A DNA stretch of 64,000 nt, from IMG/VR virus record IMGVR_UViG_3300009499_000295, positions 62,001 to 126,000 of that record; one strand, 5' to 3'. The DNA comes from a virus. A program made the translations under genes and the position numbers. Position 1 is the first letter of the stretch. Every line of letters starts with the position of its first letter. Below, piece after piece: positions 1 through 8,933 of this stretch. The notes below the pieces were generated by a model. It made no database searches, was not told where the DNA came from, and saw only the letters and a program-made list of their open reading frames with translations.

Positions 1-1
1 A

Positions 2-427
2 TATAAGCACAATGTAACTGACATAGATGCCACCCTTGGACTGGTTGGTCTAAGACACCTGGATCAGGCACTATGGAGAAGGAGACAGGTAGCAGAGACC
101 TACAACCATAGTCTAGGAAAATGTAAGAGAATTACCCTACCTGTCTATGAAGGAGACAGGAAGAGTGCATATTGGTTATACCCCCTACATGTACCAGGGA
201 AGAGGGACTCCTTTGCTAAGTTTATGCAGACTAATGGTATACAGGTAGATAAGCACAATGATAGGAATGATAGGTACAAGATCTTTGGTGGTCTGAGGAG
301 TGACCTACCCAATACAGCTAGGGTAGATAAGGACATAGTTCACATACCAATACACCCTGCCCTCACAAGTGAGGAGATGATGACAGTGATAAGAAAGGTA
401 AGGGAGTGGGATAGAAGTGGGAAATAA
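2..427 (+). CDS. DegT/DnrJ/EryC1-type sugar aminotransferase, C-terminal part (partial)
   Basis: The reading frame is open from base 2, so the gene begins before the window. The fragment (about 141 residues) opens with NVTDIDATLGLVGLRHLDQ followed by an arginine-rich RRRQVAETY stretch, which matches the conserved helix of PLP-dependent nucleotide-sugar aminotransferases just after the active site. It ends with a typical HPALTSEEMMTVIRKVREW tail. Family knowledge: these enzymes transaminate keto-sugars for amino-sugar synthesis. The catalytic lysine would lie upstream, outside the window. It overlaps the next gene by 11 bp and heads the glycan operon. Confidence 0.85.
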   Translation, partial: YKHNVTDIDATLGLVGLRHLDQALWRRRQVAETYNHSLGKCKRITLPVYEGDRKSAYWLYPLHVPGKRDSFAKFMQTNGIQVDKHNDRNDRYKIFGGLRSDLPNTARVDKDIVHIPIHPALTSEEMMTVIRKVREWDRSGK

Positions 428-1061
428 GGCAGCAATAGTCCTGGGAATGCATAGGACTGGATCCTCTGCTGCAATGGGAATCCTGAGAATTCTTGGTGTA
501 GACATTGGAGATGACCTTGGTGGAAAGAATGACTACAATGAGAAGGGATACCTAGAGAACCAGGAGTTCTACAGATGGGAACAGAAGATTCTGATTAAGT
601 CAGGAGGAAACTGGCAAAGTATCCCCTCCCTCAATGTTGTAAATAGTACATTTGGATTCTACGAGAAAGAGTACATGATGCTCCTGGAGAAGTATAACAG
701 AAGTCCCTACTGGGGATACAAGGCAATTAGGGGAGGACTATTCCCTGATCACCTAACACTAATAGAGAACCCCCACTTCATAGTCTGTTGGAGGAGTCCC
801 AAGGCAGTGGCTGACTCCCTAAGAAGGAGAAATGGCTTTACCAGACAGAAGTCTATTGGACTGTGGGCTACATACTACTACAGAATCTTTAGTTTCCTGG
901 GGAGGAGTAAGCTTCCGTATATGATACTTAACTATGATGAGTTGGTTGATGACACAGAGGAAACAGTACTGAAAATAGCTAAGTTTCTTATGATAGAGTT
1001 CACTAAGGAGAAGAGGAAGAAGACTGAGGAATGGATAGAGAAAGGACTTAGACACTTCTAG
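417..1061 (+). CDS. Sulfotransferase family protein
   Basis: 214 residues with a GTG start that overlaps the end of the aminotransferase. The N terminus AIVLGMHRTGSSA (residues 6-18) is the 5'-phosphosulfate-binding loop of PAPS-dependent sulfotransferases, and VCWRSPKAVADSL (about residues 123-135) fits the 3'-phosphate-binding segment. An ATG at 447 would cut into the loop, so GTG is preferred. Role inferred: sulfation of a glycan or surface polymer made by the neighbouring glycosyltransferases. The acceptor cannot be deduced. Confidence 0.8.
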   Translation: MGNKAAIVLGMHRTGSSAAMGILRILGVDIGDDLGGKNDYNEKGYLENQEFYRWEQKILIKSGGNWQSIPSLNVVNSTFGFYEKEYMMLLEKYNRSPYWGYKAIRGGLFPDHLTLIENPHFIVCWRSPKAVADSLRRRNGFTRQKSIGLWATYYYRIFSFLGRSKLPYMILNYDELVDDTEETVLKIAKFLMIEFTKEKRKKTEEWIEKGLRHF

Positions 1062-1070
1062 GTGAAGTAA

Positions 1071-1454
1071 ATGAGTAAGAAATGGACACTATTCATAGGA
1101 AGGTTTAGTCCACCTCATAAGGCTCATAAGTACCTCTTTGATAGTGTACTTAATAATGGAGGGAAGGTTGTGGTGGCACTACGGGATACATCAATCTCTG
1201 AGAAGGACCCCCTAACAATAGAACAACGTAAGTTCCTGATTGAGAAACTATATCAAGGGAACCCAAGAGTAAAGGTAATAGTCATACCCGATGTAGAAGA
1301 GGTATGCGTAGGAAGAAAAGTGGGCTACAGGATTATGGCTGTACCTGAGAAGATAAGGGTCATATCAGCAACTAAGGTGAGAAAAGGAAAGTATGATGAT
1401 GTTCCTGAGGAGATTAGAGATCTAGTGAAGGAGATGTTAGATAAAGATGAATAA
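1071..1454 (+). CDS. Small nucleotidyltransferase (cytidylyltransferase/NMNAT-like HxxH family)
   Basis: 127 residues. GRFSPPHKAH (residues 10-19) carries the HxxH signature of the nucleotidyltransferase superfamily, and ISATKVR (98-104) matches the ISTTxxR motif. It is shorter than NMN adenylyltransferases (about 170 residues) and close in length to TagD-like glycerol-3-phosphate cytidylyltransferases. An AGGTGA site lies about 7 bp before the ATG. In this operon it most likely activates a sugar or polyol for transfer, but an adenylyltransferase role in NAD metabolism is not excluded. Confidence 0.75.
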   Translation: MSKKWTLFIGRFSPPHKAHKYLFDSVLNNGGKVVVALRDTSISEKDPLTIEQRKFLIEKLYQGNPRVKVIVIPDVEEVCVGRKVGYRIMAVPEKIRVISATKVRKGKYDDVPEEIRDLVKEMLDKDE

Positions 1455-2103
1455 ACAGAAGAAACGAATTTGGGGAACCCTAGCTGAACCAAAAATCTGG
1501 AGAGGTATAGATAGGTCTATTGGTTCCCTTCAACTATTTTGGTTACTTAACCTAGGGCTTCGTCCTGAACACTTTCTCCTAGACCTTGCCTGTGGTCCAC
1601 TTAGGGCTGGGGTCCACTTTATCTTCTATCTAGATAAGGGACACTACTATGGAGTTGATGCTGACCAACGTTCCCTAAATAACGGAGAAGAATACTATAA
1701 GAGATTTAGACTAGAGGATAAGGAACCGAATCTAGTTCTTGAAGATAACTTTGACCTAGGGAAACTTAGGAGAAAATTTAACTTCATTATAGCACAGTCT
1801 CTCTTTACGCACCTAGCAGATCCAGATATTAAGAAATGTCTAACTGAGGTTGACAGAATCCTAGAAGGGGGAGGAGTCTTCCTAGCTACCTTCTTTGAGG
1901 CAAAAAAGGGAGTAAGAGAAGTCATGAGAAATTTGGGAACAATGAGAAGATCAACTTTCCGTAATAAGAACCCCTTCCATCAACCCTTTAGGTTCTACAA
2001 GGATAATTGTCCAAGGGCACTTTCAGTAGAGTACAAAGCAAAATGGTGTCACCCTCGTAACCTAAATATATTAATCTTCAGAAAGGAGAAGAAGAAAAAA
2101 TGA
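1447..2103 (+). CDS. Class I SAM-dependent methyltransferase
   Basis: 218 residues, overlapping the previous gene by 8 bp. LLDLACGPLRAG (around residues 44-55) is the glycine-rich SAM-binding motif I, YYGVDADQ follows as the motif II acidic strand, and FIIAQSLFTHLADPDI is a typical post-II/III region. The basic C terminus ends in a poly-lysine tail. Probably methylates a glycan or small metabolite made by the operon; the substrate is not evident. Confidence 0.75.
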   Translation: MNKQKKRIWGTLAEPKIWRGIDRSIGSLQLFWLLNLGLRPEHFLLDLACGPLRAGVHFIFYLDKGHYYGVDADQRSLNNGEEYYKRFRLEDKEPNLVLEDNFDLGKLRRKFNFIIAQSLFTHLADPDIKKCLTEVDRILEGGGVFLATFFEAKKGVREVMRNLGTMRRSTFRNKNPFHQPFRFYKDNCPRALSVEYKAKWCHPRNLNILIFRKEKKKK

Positions 2104-2783
2104 GGAAGAAAAAAGTAAAGATTAGTTTCTGTATTCTAAACTACTATGAGGACTGGTTAGTAGTTAGGACCATATCACAGGTTTATGATTTCGTTGATGA
2201 GATACTAATTGGGGATACTTCCAGAGGTAAAGATCTGATACCCAGAGCGGTAGACGGCCTTCCTAAGTGTAGGATTGTGCCCGACCCTGGGTTCGATGAG
2301 GGAAGCAATTTCAGTTGGTCAGAGTGGAGGAACTATGTTCAGTCATTTGCTAAGGGAGACTGGGTAATGTGGACTGACCCAGATGAGATATACCCCCTGA
2401 ACCTAATGAGGAATCTTAGAGGCTGGTTAGAGAGAACGACAGCAGAGGCAATTGGTCTGGTTAGAATAGCATATGAAACACACAAACGAATGGTAGTTAG
2501 GAACAAGGAACCGAAGATTCGGATATGGAGAAACCTTAACCGAATTAGGTGGTCAAGGAAGATACATGAGAGTCCTGAGGGATTTAAGGACTATGAGATC
2601 TGGGATGTGACATATGCCCATGACATTAACTGGTTACCCAGTTTTCCACAGAGGATATACAAGCTTAAGAAGAGGGAAAGGAGAGGAAACATCCTTCCTA
2701 GGATAAAGAAGAATGACCTAGATCCCTACAGAGAACGCTACCCCAATGAGAAAGAGGAAGACGCGTTTAGATCAAGGGAGTGA
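2100..2783 (+). CDS. GT2-family glycosyltransferase
   Basis: 227 residues, ATGA overlap with the methyltransferase. The strand KISFCILNYYEDW resembles the N terminus of GT-A fold enzymes, and MWTDPDEIYP (residues 90-99) contains the DxD-like metal and nucleotide-sugar motif (DPDE). WSEWRNYVQSFAKGDW fits the helix before the DxD in family 2 enzymes. It presumably transfers a sugar to a virion or surface glycan. Confidence 0.75.
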   Translation: MRKKKVKISFCILNYYEDWLVVRTISQVYDFVDEILIGDTSRGKDLIPRAVDGLPKCRIVPDPGFDEGSNFSWSEWRNYVQSFAKGDWVMWTDPDEIYPLNLMRNLRGWLERTTAEAIGLVRIAYETHKRMVVRNKEPKIRIWRNLNRIRWSRKIHESPEGFKDYEIWDVTYAHDINWLPSFPQRIYKLKKRERRGNILPRIKKNDLDPYRERYPNEKEEDAFRSRE

Positions 2784-2787
2784 CATT

Positions 2788-3399
2788 ATGGCTTCTTCAC
2801 AAGACCATGCTAAGGCTAAGGCCCTAATAAGAACTAAGAGGGGAAACATCCTTATTGATGTTGGGGCTAATGATGGTTACTACAGTATGCTACTCAGAAG
2901 AAACTTTAAGAAGGTCTATGCCATAGAACCCTTCCCCAAGTCAGTAAGTGTACTCAAGAGAAACCTTAGGAATGGAAAGATTACCAACGTAGAGGTTCTT
3001 CCATTTGCTGTGGGAAGTAGAACAGGGAAGACTAAGATGTACCTCTCCCTAAGGGGAACCAAGTGTCATAGTCTCCTAAGGGTGGGTGAGAGGACAATCA
3101 TAGTAGACTGCTACACTCTTAATGACCTCTTTCCAGACTATGAGGGAATAGACCTTATCAAGGTTGATGTGGAGGGAGGGGAGATTGAGGTTCTCCTGGG
3201 AGCAGAGAAGATCATGAAGAACGTAAAGTCATGGTTCATAGAGATGCATGACCTAGGGGAGATCCTAAGGGGACTACCACATAGTAGGGAGAGAACGAGG
3301 GGACACAATGATCGAATAGATAAGATGTTAAAGGGTTATGGTTATGAGACTGAATGGATACTAGAAAGATGGGTATATGCGGAGAGAAAGAAATGCTAA
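2788..3399 (+). CDS. FkbM-family methyltransferase
   Basis: About 203 residues when started at the ATG at 2788, which is preceded by GGGAGTGA; an in-frame ATG at 2746 lies inside the previous gene. ILIDVGANDGYYS (residues 21-33) is SAM motif I, YAIEPFP the motif II strand, and LIKVDVEGGE the hallmark FkbM motif. Family members O-methylate sugars or polyketides, consistent with a glycan-modification operon. Confidence 0.85.
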   Translation: MASSQDHAKAKALIRTKRGNILIDVGANDGYYSMLLRRNFKKVYAIEPFPKSVSVLKRNLRNGKITNVEVLPFAVGSRTGKTKMYLSLRGTKCHSLLRVGERTIIVDCYTLNDLFPDYEGIDLIKVDVEGGEIEVLLGAEKIMKNVKSWFIEMHDLGEILRGLPHSRERTRGHNDRIDKMLKGYGYETEWILERWVYAERKKC

Positions 3400-3557
3400 G
3401 AAAGTCTAGAGGGATCTCCCTCGTATTCTCAGGAGAAGGATCACAGGCACGTAGAATCCTGCGACCAATGAATGATCCTCTTACTGGAGAACACCTAAGC
3501 AATAATGGTGTATCTACACCTACCTGCTTATCTAAGCGTTTTGAGGAGTGTACATAG
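3393..3557 (+). CDS. Small protein of unknown function
   Basis: 54 residues; the ATG overlaps the stop of the FkbM gene in the arrangement ATGCTAA, which suggests translational coupling. No recognisable domain. The stop is followed one base later by the next ATG. Supported mainly by its position in a tightly packed operon. Confidence 0.5.
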   Translation: MLRKSRGISLVFSGEGSQARRILRPMNDPLTGEHLSNNGVSTPTCLSKRFEECT

Positions 3558-3558
3558 T

Positions 3559-3921
3559 ATGGACTCTCTGTCTATTGTAGAGATAATGCCTATAGAGTAT
3601 GATAAGAGAAGGAAAGTAGTACATACATACTCAAAGATATGTACACAGGACATGACTGCTCAACGTCTAAGGGACCTCTACATAAACCTGGGATTTAAGA
3701 ATGCTCCTGTAGTTACCCACCTTGGAGAGGCATTCCTCATAACGTTCTTCCCCAAACCACCTATCATCATCTCCAAGAGTGATGGGAGAATGTACACCTT
3801 TGTTGGTGGTAAGTGGGATCTTAAGGAAGCACAACATCAAGCGTCTTTAGTAATGAGGGTACTAGTTGAGTTTGACCTAGTAGGGAACCATAAGAGGAGA
3901 AGTGTACGGAGGAGAAAGTAA
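3559..3921 (+). CDS. Protein of unknown function
   Basis: 120 residues from the ATG at 3559, which directly follows the stop of the upstream small gene. The protein mixes beta-rich segments with a very basic C terminus (KRRSVRRRK). No family recognised. Its last base is shared with the ATG of the next gene (TAATG). Confidence 0.6.
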   Translation: MDSLSIVEIMPIEYDKRRKVVHTYSKICTQDMTAQRLRDLYINLGFKNAPVVTHLGEAFLITFFPKPPIIISKSDGRMYTFVGGKWDLKEAQHQASLVMRVLVEFDLVGNHKRRSVRRRK

Positions 3922-4085
3922 TGGAAGGAACTGGCTGTTCAGTTGTCAATAGTAAAAAATGGCACATATTTGATTGTCCCTACTGTAGCTTTAAAACAAG
4001 GATTTGGGATATTATGCAGGAACATATGAAGACGCACCCTAATCCAATACTAAAGAAACCAGGATTTAATCCATCAAGAAGATAG
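3921..4085 (+). CDS. Small C2H2 zinc finger protein
   Basis: 54 residues. One classical finger is visible: CPYC, then a 12-residue spacer, then HMKTH (Cys19, Cys22, His35, His39 approximately), with conserved hydrophobics between. The TAATG overlap couples it to the previous gene. C2H2 fingers also occur in the prohead protease and ligase of this genome. Likely a DNA- or protein-binding accessory protein. Confidence 0.7.
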   Translation: MEGTGCSVVNSKKWHIFDCPYCSFKTRIWDIMQEHMKTHPNPILKKPGFNPSRR

Positions 4086-4093
4086 GTCAAAAG

Positions 4094-4134
4094 CTTTAAA
4101 AGGTACATATAGAGTAAATAAATAGAATGGAGGT
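4094..4134 (+). promoter_or_regulatory. Archaeal promoter and SD for the 4145 gene
   Basis: CTTTAAAAG at 4094-4102 is a TATA-box candidate; transcription would start near 4124-4128. A GGAGGT ribosome-binding site lies at 4129-4134, about 10 bp before the ATG. Confidence 0.6.
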
Positions 4135-4144
4135 ATAGACTGAC

Positions 4145-4501
4145 ATGTTAGATCCACAAACTGAAATGATCTTACTTGGAGTAGGTAAGGGTGTTGTATA
4201 CGGTATCTTTGCCGGAGGTATTGGATACATTAAGAAAGAGACGTGGCAAACGTTTGACCCTTATAAGTTCCTAAGAACAATGATAATCGGTGGAGTTGTT
4301 GGTGGCATTAGTGGCACTGGCTATTCACTGGCTACAGCTTCTGCTTTGATAGGTAGTGAGTTCGGAGTTCCAGCCCTAGGGGTTGAGACATTCCTTATGA
4401 CTTCAATAGTAGCTATCGCTGATAACATAGTAAAGGTTATCTCTCGCAGAACAGAACTAGGAAAACTCTACACAAAGATCAAGGAATTCTTCGGCAAGTA
4501 A
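4145..4501 (+). CDS. Small multi-pass membrane protein (holin-like)
   Basis: 118 residues with hydrophobic, glycine-rich segments around residues 7-27, 45-65 and 72-95 and a lysine-rich cytoplasmic tail (YTKIKEFFGK). It has its own promoter and terminator and sits between the glycan operon and the 3' end of the virion operon, where lysis genes often lie. A holin-like role is inference from size, topology and position only. Confidence 0.55.
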   Translation: MLDPQTEMILLGVGKGVVYGIFAGGIGYIKKETWQTFDPYKFLRTMIIGGVVGGISGTGYSLATASALIGSEFGVPALGVETFLMTSIVAIADNIVKVISRRTELGKLYTKIKEFFGK

Positions 4502-4509
4502 GTAAACTG

Positions 4510-4539
4510 GGTTGCCTCTCGGCAGCCGTTCTTTTTTCT
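4510..4539 (+). terminator. Hairpin plus T-tract terminator
   Basis: GGTTGCC, loop TCTC, GGCAGCC form a 7-bp stem (one G-T pair) followed by GTTCTTTTTTCT. It lies just after the stop of the 4145 gene and before a T-rich convergent junction. Confidence 0.65.
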
Positions 4540-4821
4540 AAACTCCCTTTTTATGTTTATTATGTATTATCATTTTTTCCTGTTAGAATAGAATGTCTAA
4601 GTTTCTTTCTAAGAAATTCTATTCATAACAAAATAGGGTTGGAAAAGGTAACCAAACACAACCCCCAGACTACACAGATCCTGCCCAGTACGGGAAGTAT
4701 TCTGTACTCTCTTACCTTCACTCAGTAGTTTCCTACCTCGGAAGGGGCAGATTGCTCTAAAAAACGAATTACTATACAGGTTGGTAAAGACACTAATTGG
4801 TTCTATTCTCACTTAGTTCCC
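4540..4821. other. Convergent junction, weak coding potential
   Basis: The stretch begins with a T-rich segment (to about 4590) that may hold terminators for both strands. On the minus strand a 67-codon ORF (4609-4812, GTG start, GAGGG just upstream) follows the 4822 gene by 9 bp; it contains isolated cysteines but no domain, and I consider it possible but unproven as a gene. Confidence 0.4.
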
Positions 4822-5136
4822 TCAAGGAATTGGAAGACCTAAGATATACTTAACTGCCATTATTACACCAAACGTTACAACTGGTGACAGAACAAAACTT
4901 ACTACCTTCCAGTAGAGGGAGATCCTATCATAACGGGCCTTAGCTTCTATGTAGAGTTTCTCTACTCCACCAACTCTATCCCTAAGAGTACCCATTTCAT
5001 CATTGATTATTGTGATGTGTTCCTTTATCTCTTTAAGGTCCATGCTACTATGTTTGAATCCCTGAAGAACCTTCTCTTCAATCCTAGTTAGTTTTACTAA
5101 GACCTTAACGAGTTCTGACTTATCGTTCTTGTCCAT
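4822..5136 (-). CDS. XhlA-like coiled-coil membrane protein (possible lysis accessory/holin)
   Basis: 104 residues. The N-terminal 70 residues are charged and heptad-like (VKVLVKLTRIEEKVLQGF, then KEIKEHITIINDEM); one transmembrane helix spans about residues 78-98 (VVSFVLSPVVTFGVIMAVKYI). This architecture matches the XhlA/hemolysin family found beside lysis genes of tailed phages. GAGGTC precedes the ATG. It is the last gene of the virion operon. Archaeal cell walls differ, so the exact lysis role is uncertain. Confidence 0.6.
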   Translation of the reverse strand: MDKNDKSELVKVLVKLTRIEEKVLQGFKHSSMDLKEIKEHITIINDEMGTLRDRVGGVEKLYIEAKARYDRISLYWKVVSFVLSPVVTFGVIMAVKYILGLPIP

Positions 5137-5188
5137 TTAATAGACCTCACTCATATTATACCATTCTACATTCTTAAACTTTTCTCTA

Positions 5189-5293
5189 TTAGTCTGACTC
5201 TACCCCTGGGTCTTCAGGCTTACGCTTGAACTTCTGCATAAGTCTCTCGATTCTTTTACTGAGGGCTTTGTCTATCTTACTCATTCTTCCCAT
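5189..5293 (-). CDS. Tiny basic protein
   Basis: 34 residues, starting MGRMSKIDKALSKR and ending in PEDPGVESD. The ATG overlaps the stop of the upstream glycosyltransferase (TAATG), suggesting coupling. No domain recognised. Confidence 0.45.
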   Translation of the reverse strand: MGRMSKIDKALSKRIERLMQKFKRKPEDPGVESD

Positions 5294-5874
5294 TATTCTT
5301 CAACTCCTCTTAGGTGTCTAGCTCTGAAGGGTAGGGTTCCTAATCTAAGTCCTTTACTTGCTAGACGTGTCCACATATGGTAGTGTTCACTGTAAGGTAC
5401 CTCTAGCTGAGTATACTTACCAGGGGCTATCCAGACGATGTCTAACTTAAGTTTAATAGGATTATAGTCATACAGTTCCCTAAGCAGTTCAGTTCTCCAG
5501 ATAGATATACCATATTCCAGGGCACCAATAGAACCTATATCCTTGTAGAATATAGAAACAGCTCCCATATCCTTATTCTTCTTAAGGAGTGCAAGAGCTC
5601 TAACAATGTATCTCTTTGGGATAATAACATCTGAATCTAGGTTAAGAACAAAGGGAGTTTCTACTTTAGAGTAAGCAAGGGAACGTGCTTTAGCCATTGT
5701 ACAGTTCTTAGTTATGTAGACTGTAGCTAACTCCTTAAGGTCTCCTCCACCATTAGAATCAACAACTATCACAGGATACTTTTTCAGGTATCTCCTATTC
5801 TTCTTCATGAACTCTCCTAGAAACTTAGGATCTTTTACTGGTATTACTATAGTTAATTTCTTCAATTGTTTCAC
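5293..5874 (-). CDS. GT2-family glycosyltransferase (short)
   Basis: 193 residues, GTG start 3 bp after the hub gene. LTIVIPVKDP begins the GT-A fold, VIVVDSNGGGD is the second strand, and FVLNLDSDVIIP (about 75-86) contains the DxD motif (LDSD). It is shorter than full GT2 enzymes, ending soon after the acceptor region. Placement directly behind the tail genes suggests it modifies a virion protein. Confidence 0.75.
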   Translation of the reverse strand: MKQLKKLTIVIPVKDPKFLGEFMKKNRRYLKKYPVIVVDSNGGGDLKELATVYITKNCTMAKARSLAYSKVETPFVLNLDSDVIIPKRYIVRALALLKKNKDMGAVSIFYKDIGSIGALEYGISIWRTELLRELYDYNPIKLKLDIVWIAPGKYTQLEVPYSEHYHMWTRLASKGLRLGTLPFRARHLRGVEE

Positions 5875-5877
5875 TTC

Positions 5878-8800
5878 CTATATTGCTACTTTCTTTCCTA
5901 CTAGACAGATATCATCTACATACATTTGATTGACTTTATAACTCATTTCCACCTTAACCTCGGTTATAATCTTTCCAGCAGTTAGGTAGGGAGTAAGGTC
6001 TACCTCTAAGTAACTACCATTACCACCTGATAGGTTAGTAATCTCTGTTGTAGTACTATCTGAGTAGGTAATAGTTACATCTACCTTATCTATCCAAGGA
6101 CAGGATCCGGAATACAACCAGATACTAAATGTAACAATGTCATCTACTGGGGCATTAACTCCTGTCTGTTCTATGTATTCTCCAACTGTATCAAACATGG
6201 CCTTAAATGTACCACTATGGGTACTGCCAGTACTTATCGTTGGAGGTAGAGTAGAGGACCATCCACTTAGACCACCTGACTCGAAACCACAGTTCTGGAT
6301 ACATGCAGTAACAGCTTCAAGTTGTTCAAAGGTCATCTCACACGCAGTTCCTTCCTCATCCTCATACTTAAGGGTTAGTTCTTTTAACTGGTAGTAGTAC
6401 ATCTCATCATCTGTTTCAGGTATTCCTATGACAAACTGATCTCCAGGGTTCCAATTCTCTATACCATCAAGAAGTCCCTTAGCCCTTCTTAGGTGGTAAA
6501 GTGGATCCTTATACCTGTTAATTATCTCCAGTGCCCACCTACTAGCTGCAGTATCAGAGAATATAGAATCATCAAAGATTTCCTTGAACCAGATACCATG
6601 ACCACTTGGAGGATCTGCCATGGAAGCAGGATCACTACTTCTCCCAAACCACTTACCACTGTCTAGGTGAATCCAGTCTACTAGGAGACGAGCCCACTCG
6701 GAACTATCTCCTCTCCAGGTTACTTGTGTACTTATATTGAACTTAACTACATTACTCCAGTCAAAGTTAGCCCCTGACTTCTCCCATTTACCCTCTATCT
6801 CAGAGTCAGGTCCTACTGGGATTCTTACCTCAACTAGGTTCTCTGGGATCACTTGTTCAGACTTAACGTATTCTATTCTTCTATCCTTGCTATAGGTTCC
6901 TCCACCAGCAGCAGTCTTGTACTGGTATCTTACCTCTAACTGCTCACCTAGGTCACCAGTAATATGGACTGAAGGTTCATAGGTCTTCTCTGCAGTTGTT
7001 CCATAGTAGGCCTCAGCATAGAGGTTTCTAATACAACATTGATTTCCTGAGATTCCTTTTCCTTGACCTTGGACAACTAAGGAATGCCCAGGATCCCCTT
7101 GATTAGAGACTGTAGTGGACTCTAGTATCCAGACCCTTCCTGTGTGTCCCCATCCACCAAGGTAAGTCGTATCACCATTGAACGTTCTTCTAAACCTCAT
7201 CCATGCTGTTGATACTCCCGAACTCCACCACTCAGCCCTTACGTAAGTAAGTCTAACCCTGGTATAGACATCTGGGGCATCAAATCCTAGACAGTTTACA
7301 AGATCTGTATATGTGAGAGCTGTAGTGCAACCAGGACCAGAACCAGTACAGGTATGTAGAACCTCTATAGGATCTGTTGTTATATCATCCCCAGTAGCAT
7401 CAGGATCTACAGTTGTCCAATCACCAGAACCACCGAATCTATACTGTATCCTTGAGTATCCATCGATTCCAAACCATGTATTCCTAAATATATCCTTTAC
7501 ATTGGTTAGGGTAATTCTCTCTGTACCAGCACAGGCTACATCAATTGTACAATGACTAACGTAGGACTCAGAGGCAGTTGAGTGTGTAGAAGCATCTAGG
7601 GCCCAGGAACCCTCAGTAGGAGCTTCATACGTCTTAAGAAGATCATACATCTGTTCAGCAGGATAAGTTACTAAGTCTCCGGAGGAATCCTCTAGGGTAA
7701 ATATAACCTCCAACTTTGGGAAAGAGGTTAACTCTGCTCCAGATATAATCCTAGCAGAGAATACTAACTCCTTAAAGGCATTCTTGGGAGTTAAGTCAAC
7801 TGTACTTGGGAAGGTAAACTCTAGGTTAAGATCAATTGGTTGTGTCCCTAGGGAGTCATTAGCTATTGAACGAGTCCCAGCTCTTACAGCAAGTGTACTT
7901 AGGAACAGAGCTCCCTGTGCAGTGGCCCAATATGTTAGTTTATCAGACCAAGGATCAGGATTATTTGCTGTTGGAACTGGACTTATCTTATTCTGATGAC
8001 CATAGACATCAACTGTATTTACCAGATTGTCCTCTGTGACCTCATAGTTATAGTCCCAGAAATCATCTATTCCAAAGGTATCCTTGACTGGTGTACCTGT
8101 TCTAGGGAAGAACTGTAGACGTTTATTCTGATCAACATAGAACTCAGACTGAGTAATAAAGGCTAACTTTCCTAGACAGTCAAGTAGGGACTCTCCCACA
8201 AAGTCAACTGTTCTGGTCTTATTAGAGTTAGTTACCTGACTTAGGTTAATAGCACGTTCATTAGGATATGGGGGATCATGAGCAGTATCTATCTCAGCTA
8301 GGACTGAGTTTATGATTGAGTTAATGTTAGTTACTGTAGCAAAGGAAGAAGTAATCTTAGTCTCTAGAAGAAGCTTACCATAATCTAGGATTGAAAGTCT
8401 CAATTTCTGTTCAGCATTTTCCTCTTCCCAGAATCGTTCTACTGAGTCTACTTCCCCTGTAAAGACAAGCTTCTCAAGACCAGAGTTCTCTGAACCATAG
8501 TAGATCCTAACCTCATCTCCCTCTCTAAAGTCATGAACATCAGAATTATCAAGAAGAACCTCTCCACTACCAACTTCATCAGTTAAGGACTTAGTAAACT
8601 CCCAGTTCTCTATATCTCCCTGGTCTAGTCCCAGTGTTGCTCCATTTCTCCAGATCTCTATCCTAAAGGTCTCATGTAGTTCCTGTTTATATTTACTGCA
8701 CTGATCAACTAGGCTAAGATTCTCTGATAGATTCTTACCCACCTTGAGTATCTTCTCATCCTCTAGAAATAACCATTCAGAAGTAAAGGACTTTACCCCA

Positions 8801-8919
8801 GGCTCCTTTTTCTGTGTATCAGATACAGTAAAAGTCTCTTCAAGCTCAAGCTTAGTTTCCTTAGATATCTCATCTGAAACAGTTAAGGTCTCAGTCAGAT
8901 TAATTGTATTATCAGCCAA
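5878..8919 (-). CDS. Large tail hub/baseplate protein with N-terminal ESL-type repeats
   Basis: 1013 residues. Residues 1-105 carry spaced copies of a motif like ETLTVSD, ETFTVSD, ENLSLVD; then follows a segment starting IEIWRNGATLGLDQGDIENWEFTKSL (about residue 108) that resembles the N-terminal barrel of siphovirus tail-hub proteins (binding and structure of a gp27/Dit-Tal type). The middle contains beta-rich repeats and Cys pairs (CTGSGPGC); the C-terminal 120 residues look like a carbohydrate-binding jelly roll (NCGFESGGLSGW). It lies downstream of the tape measure and distal-tail gene, the usual hub position. Confidence 0.65.
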   Translation of the reverse strand: MADNTINLTETLTVSDEISKETKLELEETFTVSDTQKKEPGVKSFTSEWLFLEDEKILKVGKNLSENLSLVDQCSKYKQELHETFRIEIWRNGATLGLDQGDIENWEFTKSLTDEVGSGEVLLDNSDVHDFREGDEVRIYYGSENSGLEKLVFTGEVDSVERFWEEENAEQKLRLSILDYGKLLLETKITSSFATVTNINSIINSVLAEIDTAHDPPYPNERAINLSQVTNSNKTRTVDFVGESLLDCLGKLAFITQSEFYVDQNKRLQFFPRTGTPVKDTFGIDDFWDYNYEVTEDNLVNTVDVYGHQNKISPVPTANNPDPWSDKLTYWATAQGALFLSTLAVRAGTRSIANDSLGTQPIDLNLEFTFPSTVDLTPKNAFKELVFSARIISGAELTSFPKLEVIFTLEDSSGDLVTYPAEQMYDLLKTYEAPTEGSWALDASTHSTASESYVSHCTIDVACAGTERITLTNVKDIFRNTWFGIDGYSRIQYRFGGSGDWTTVDPDATGDDITTDPIEVLHTCTGSGPGCTTALTYTDLVNCLGFDAPDVYTRVRLTYVRAEWWSSGVSTAWMRFRRTFNGDTTYLGGWGHTGRVWILESTTVSNQGDPGHSLVVQGQGKGISGNQCCIRNLYAEAYYGTTAEKTYEPSVHITGDLGEQLEVRYQYKTAAGGGTYSKDRRIEYVKSEQVIPENLVEVRIPVGPDSEIEGKWEKSGANFDWSNVVKFNISTQVTWRGDSSEWARLLVDWIHLDSGKWFGRSSDPASMADPPSGHGIWFKEIFDDSIFSDTAASRWALEIINRYKDPLYHLRRAKGLLDGIENWNPGDQFVIGIPETDDEMYYYQLKELTLKYEDEEGTACEMTFEQLEAVTACIQNCGFESGGLSGWSSTLPPTISTGSTHSGTFKAMFDTVGEYIEQTGVNAPVDDIVTFSIWLYSGSCPWIDKVDVTITYSDSTTTEITNLSGGNGSYLEVDLTPYLTAGKIITEVKVEMSYKVNQMYVDDICLVGKKVAI

Positions 8920-8933
8920 GGTGCGACTCCCTC

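Noticed and set aside
3236-3502. Antisense ORF across FkbM gene end
   Set aside because: Shadow of the coding strand in a tightly packed plus-strand operon.
4609-4812. 67-codon minus ORF downstream of the XhlA-like gene
   Set aside because: Possible GTG start but weak sequence; noted in the convergent-junction entry rather than called as a gene.
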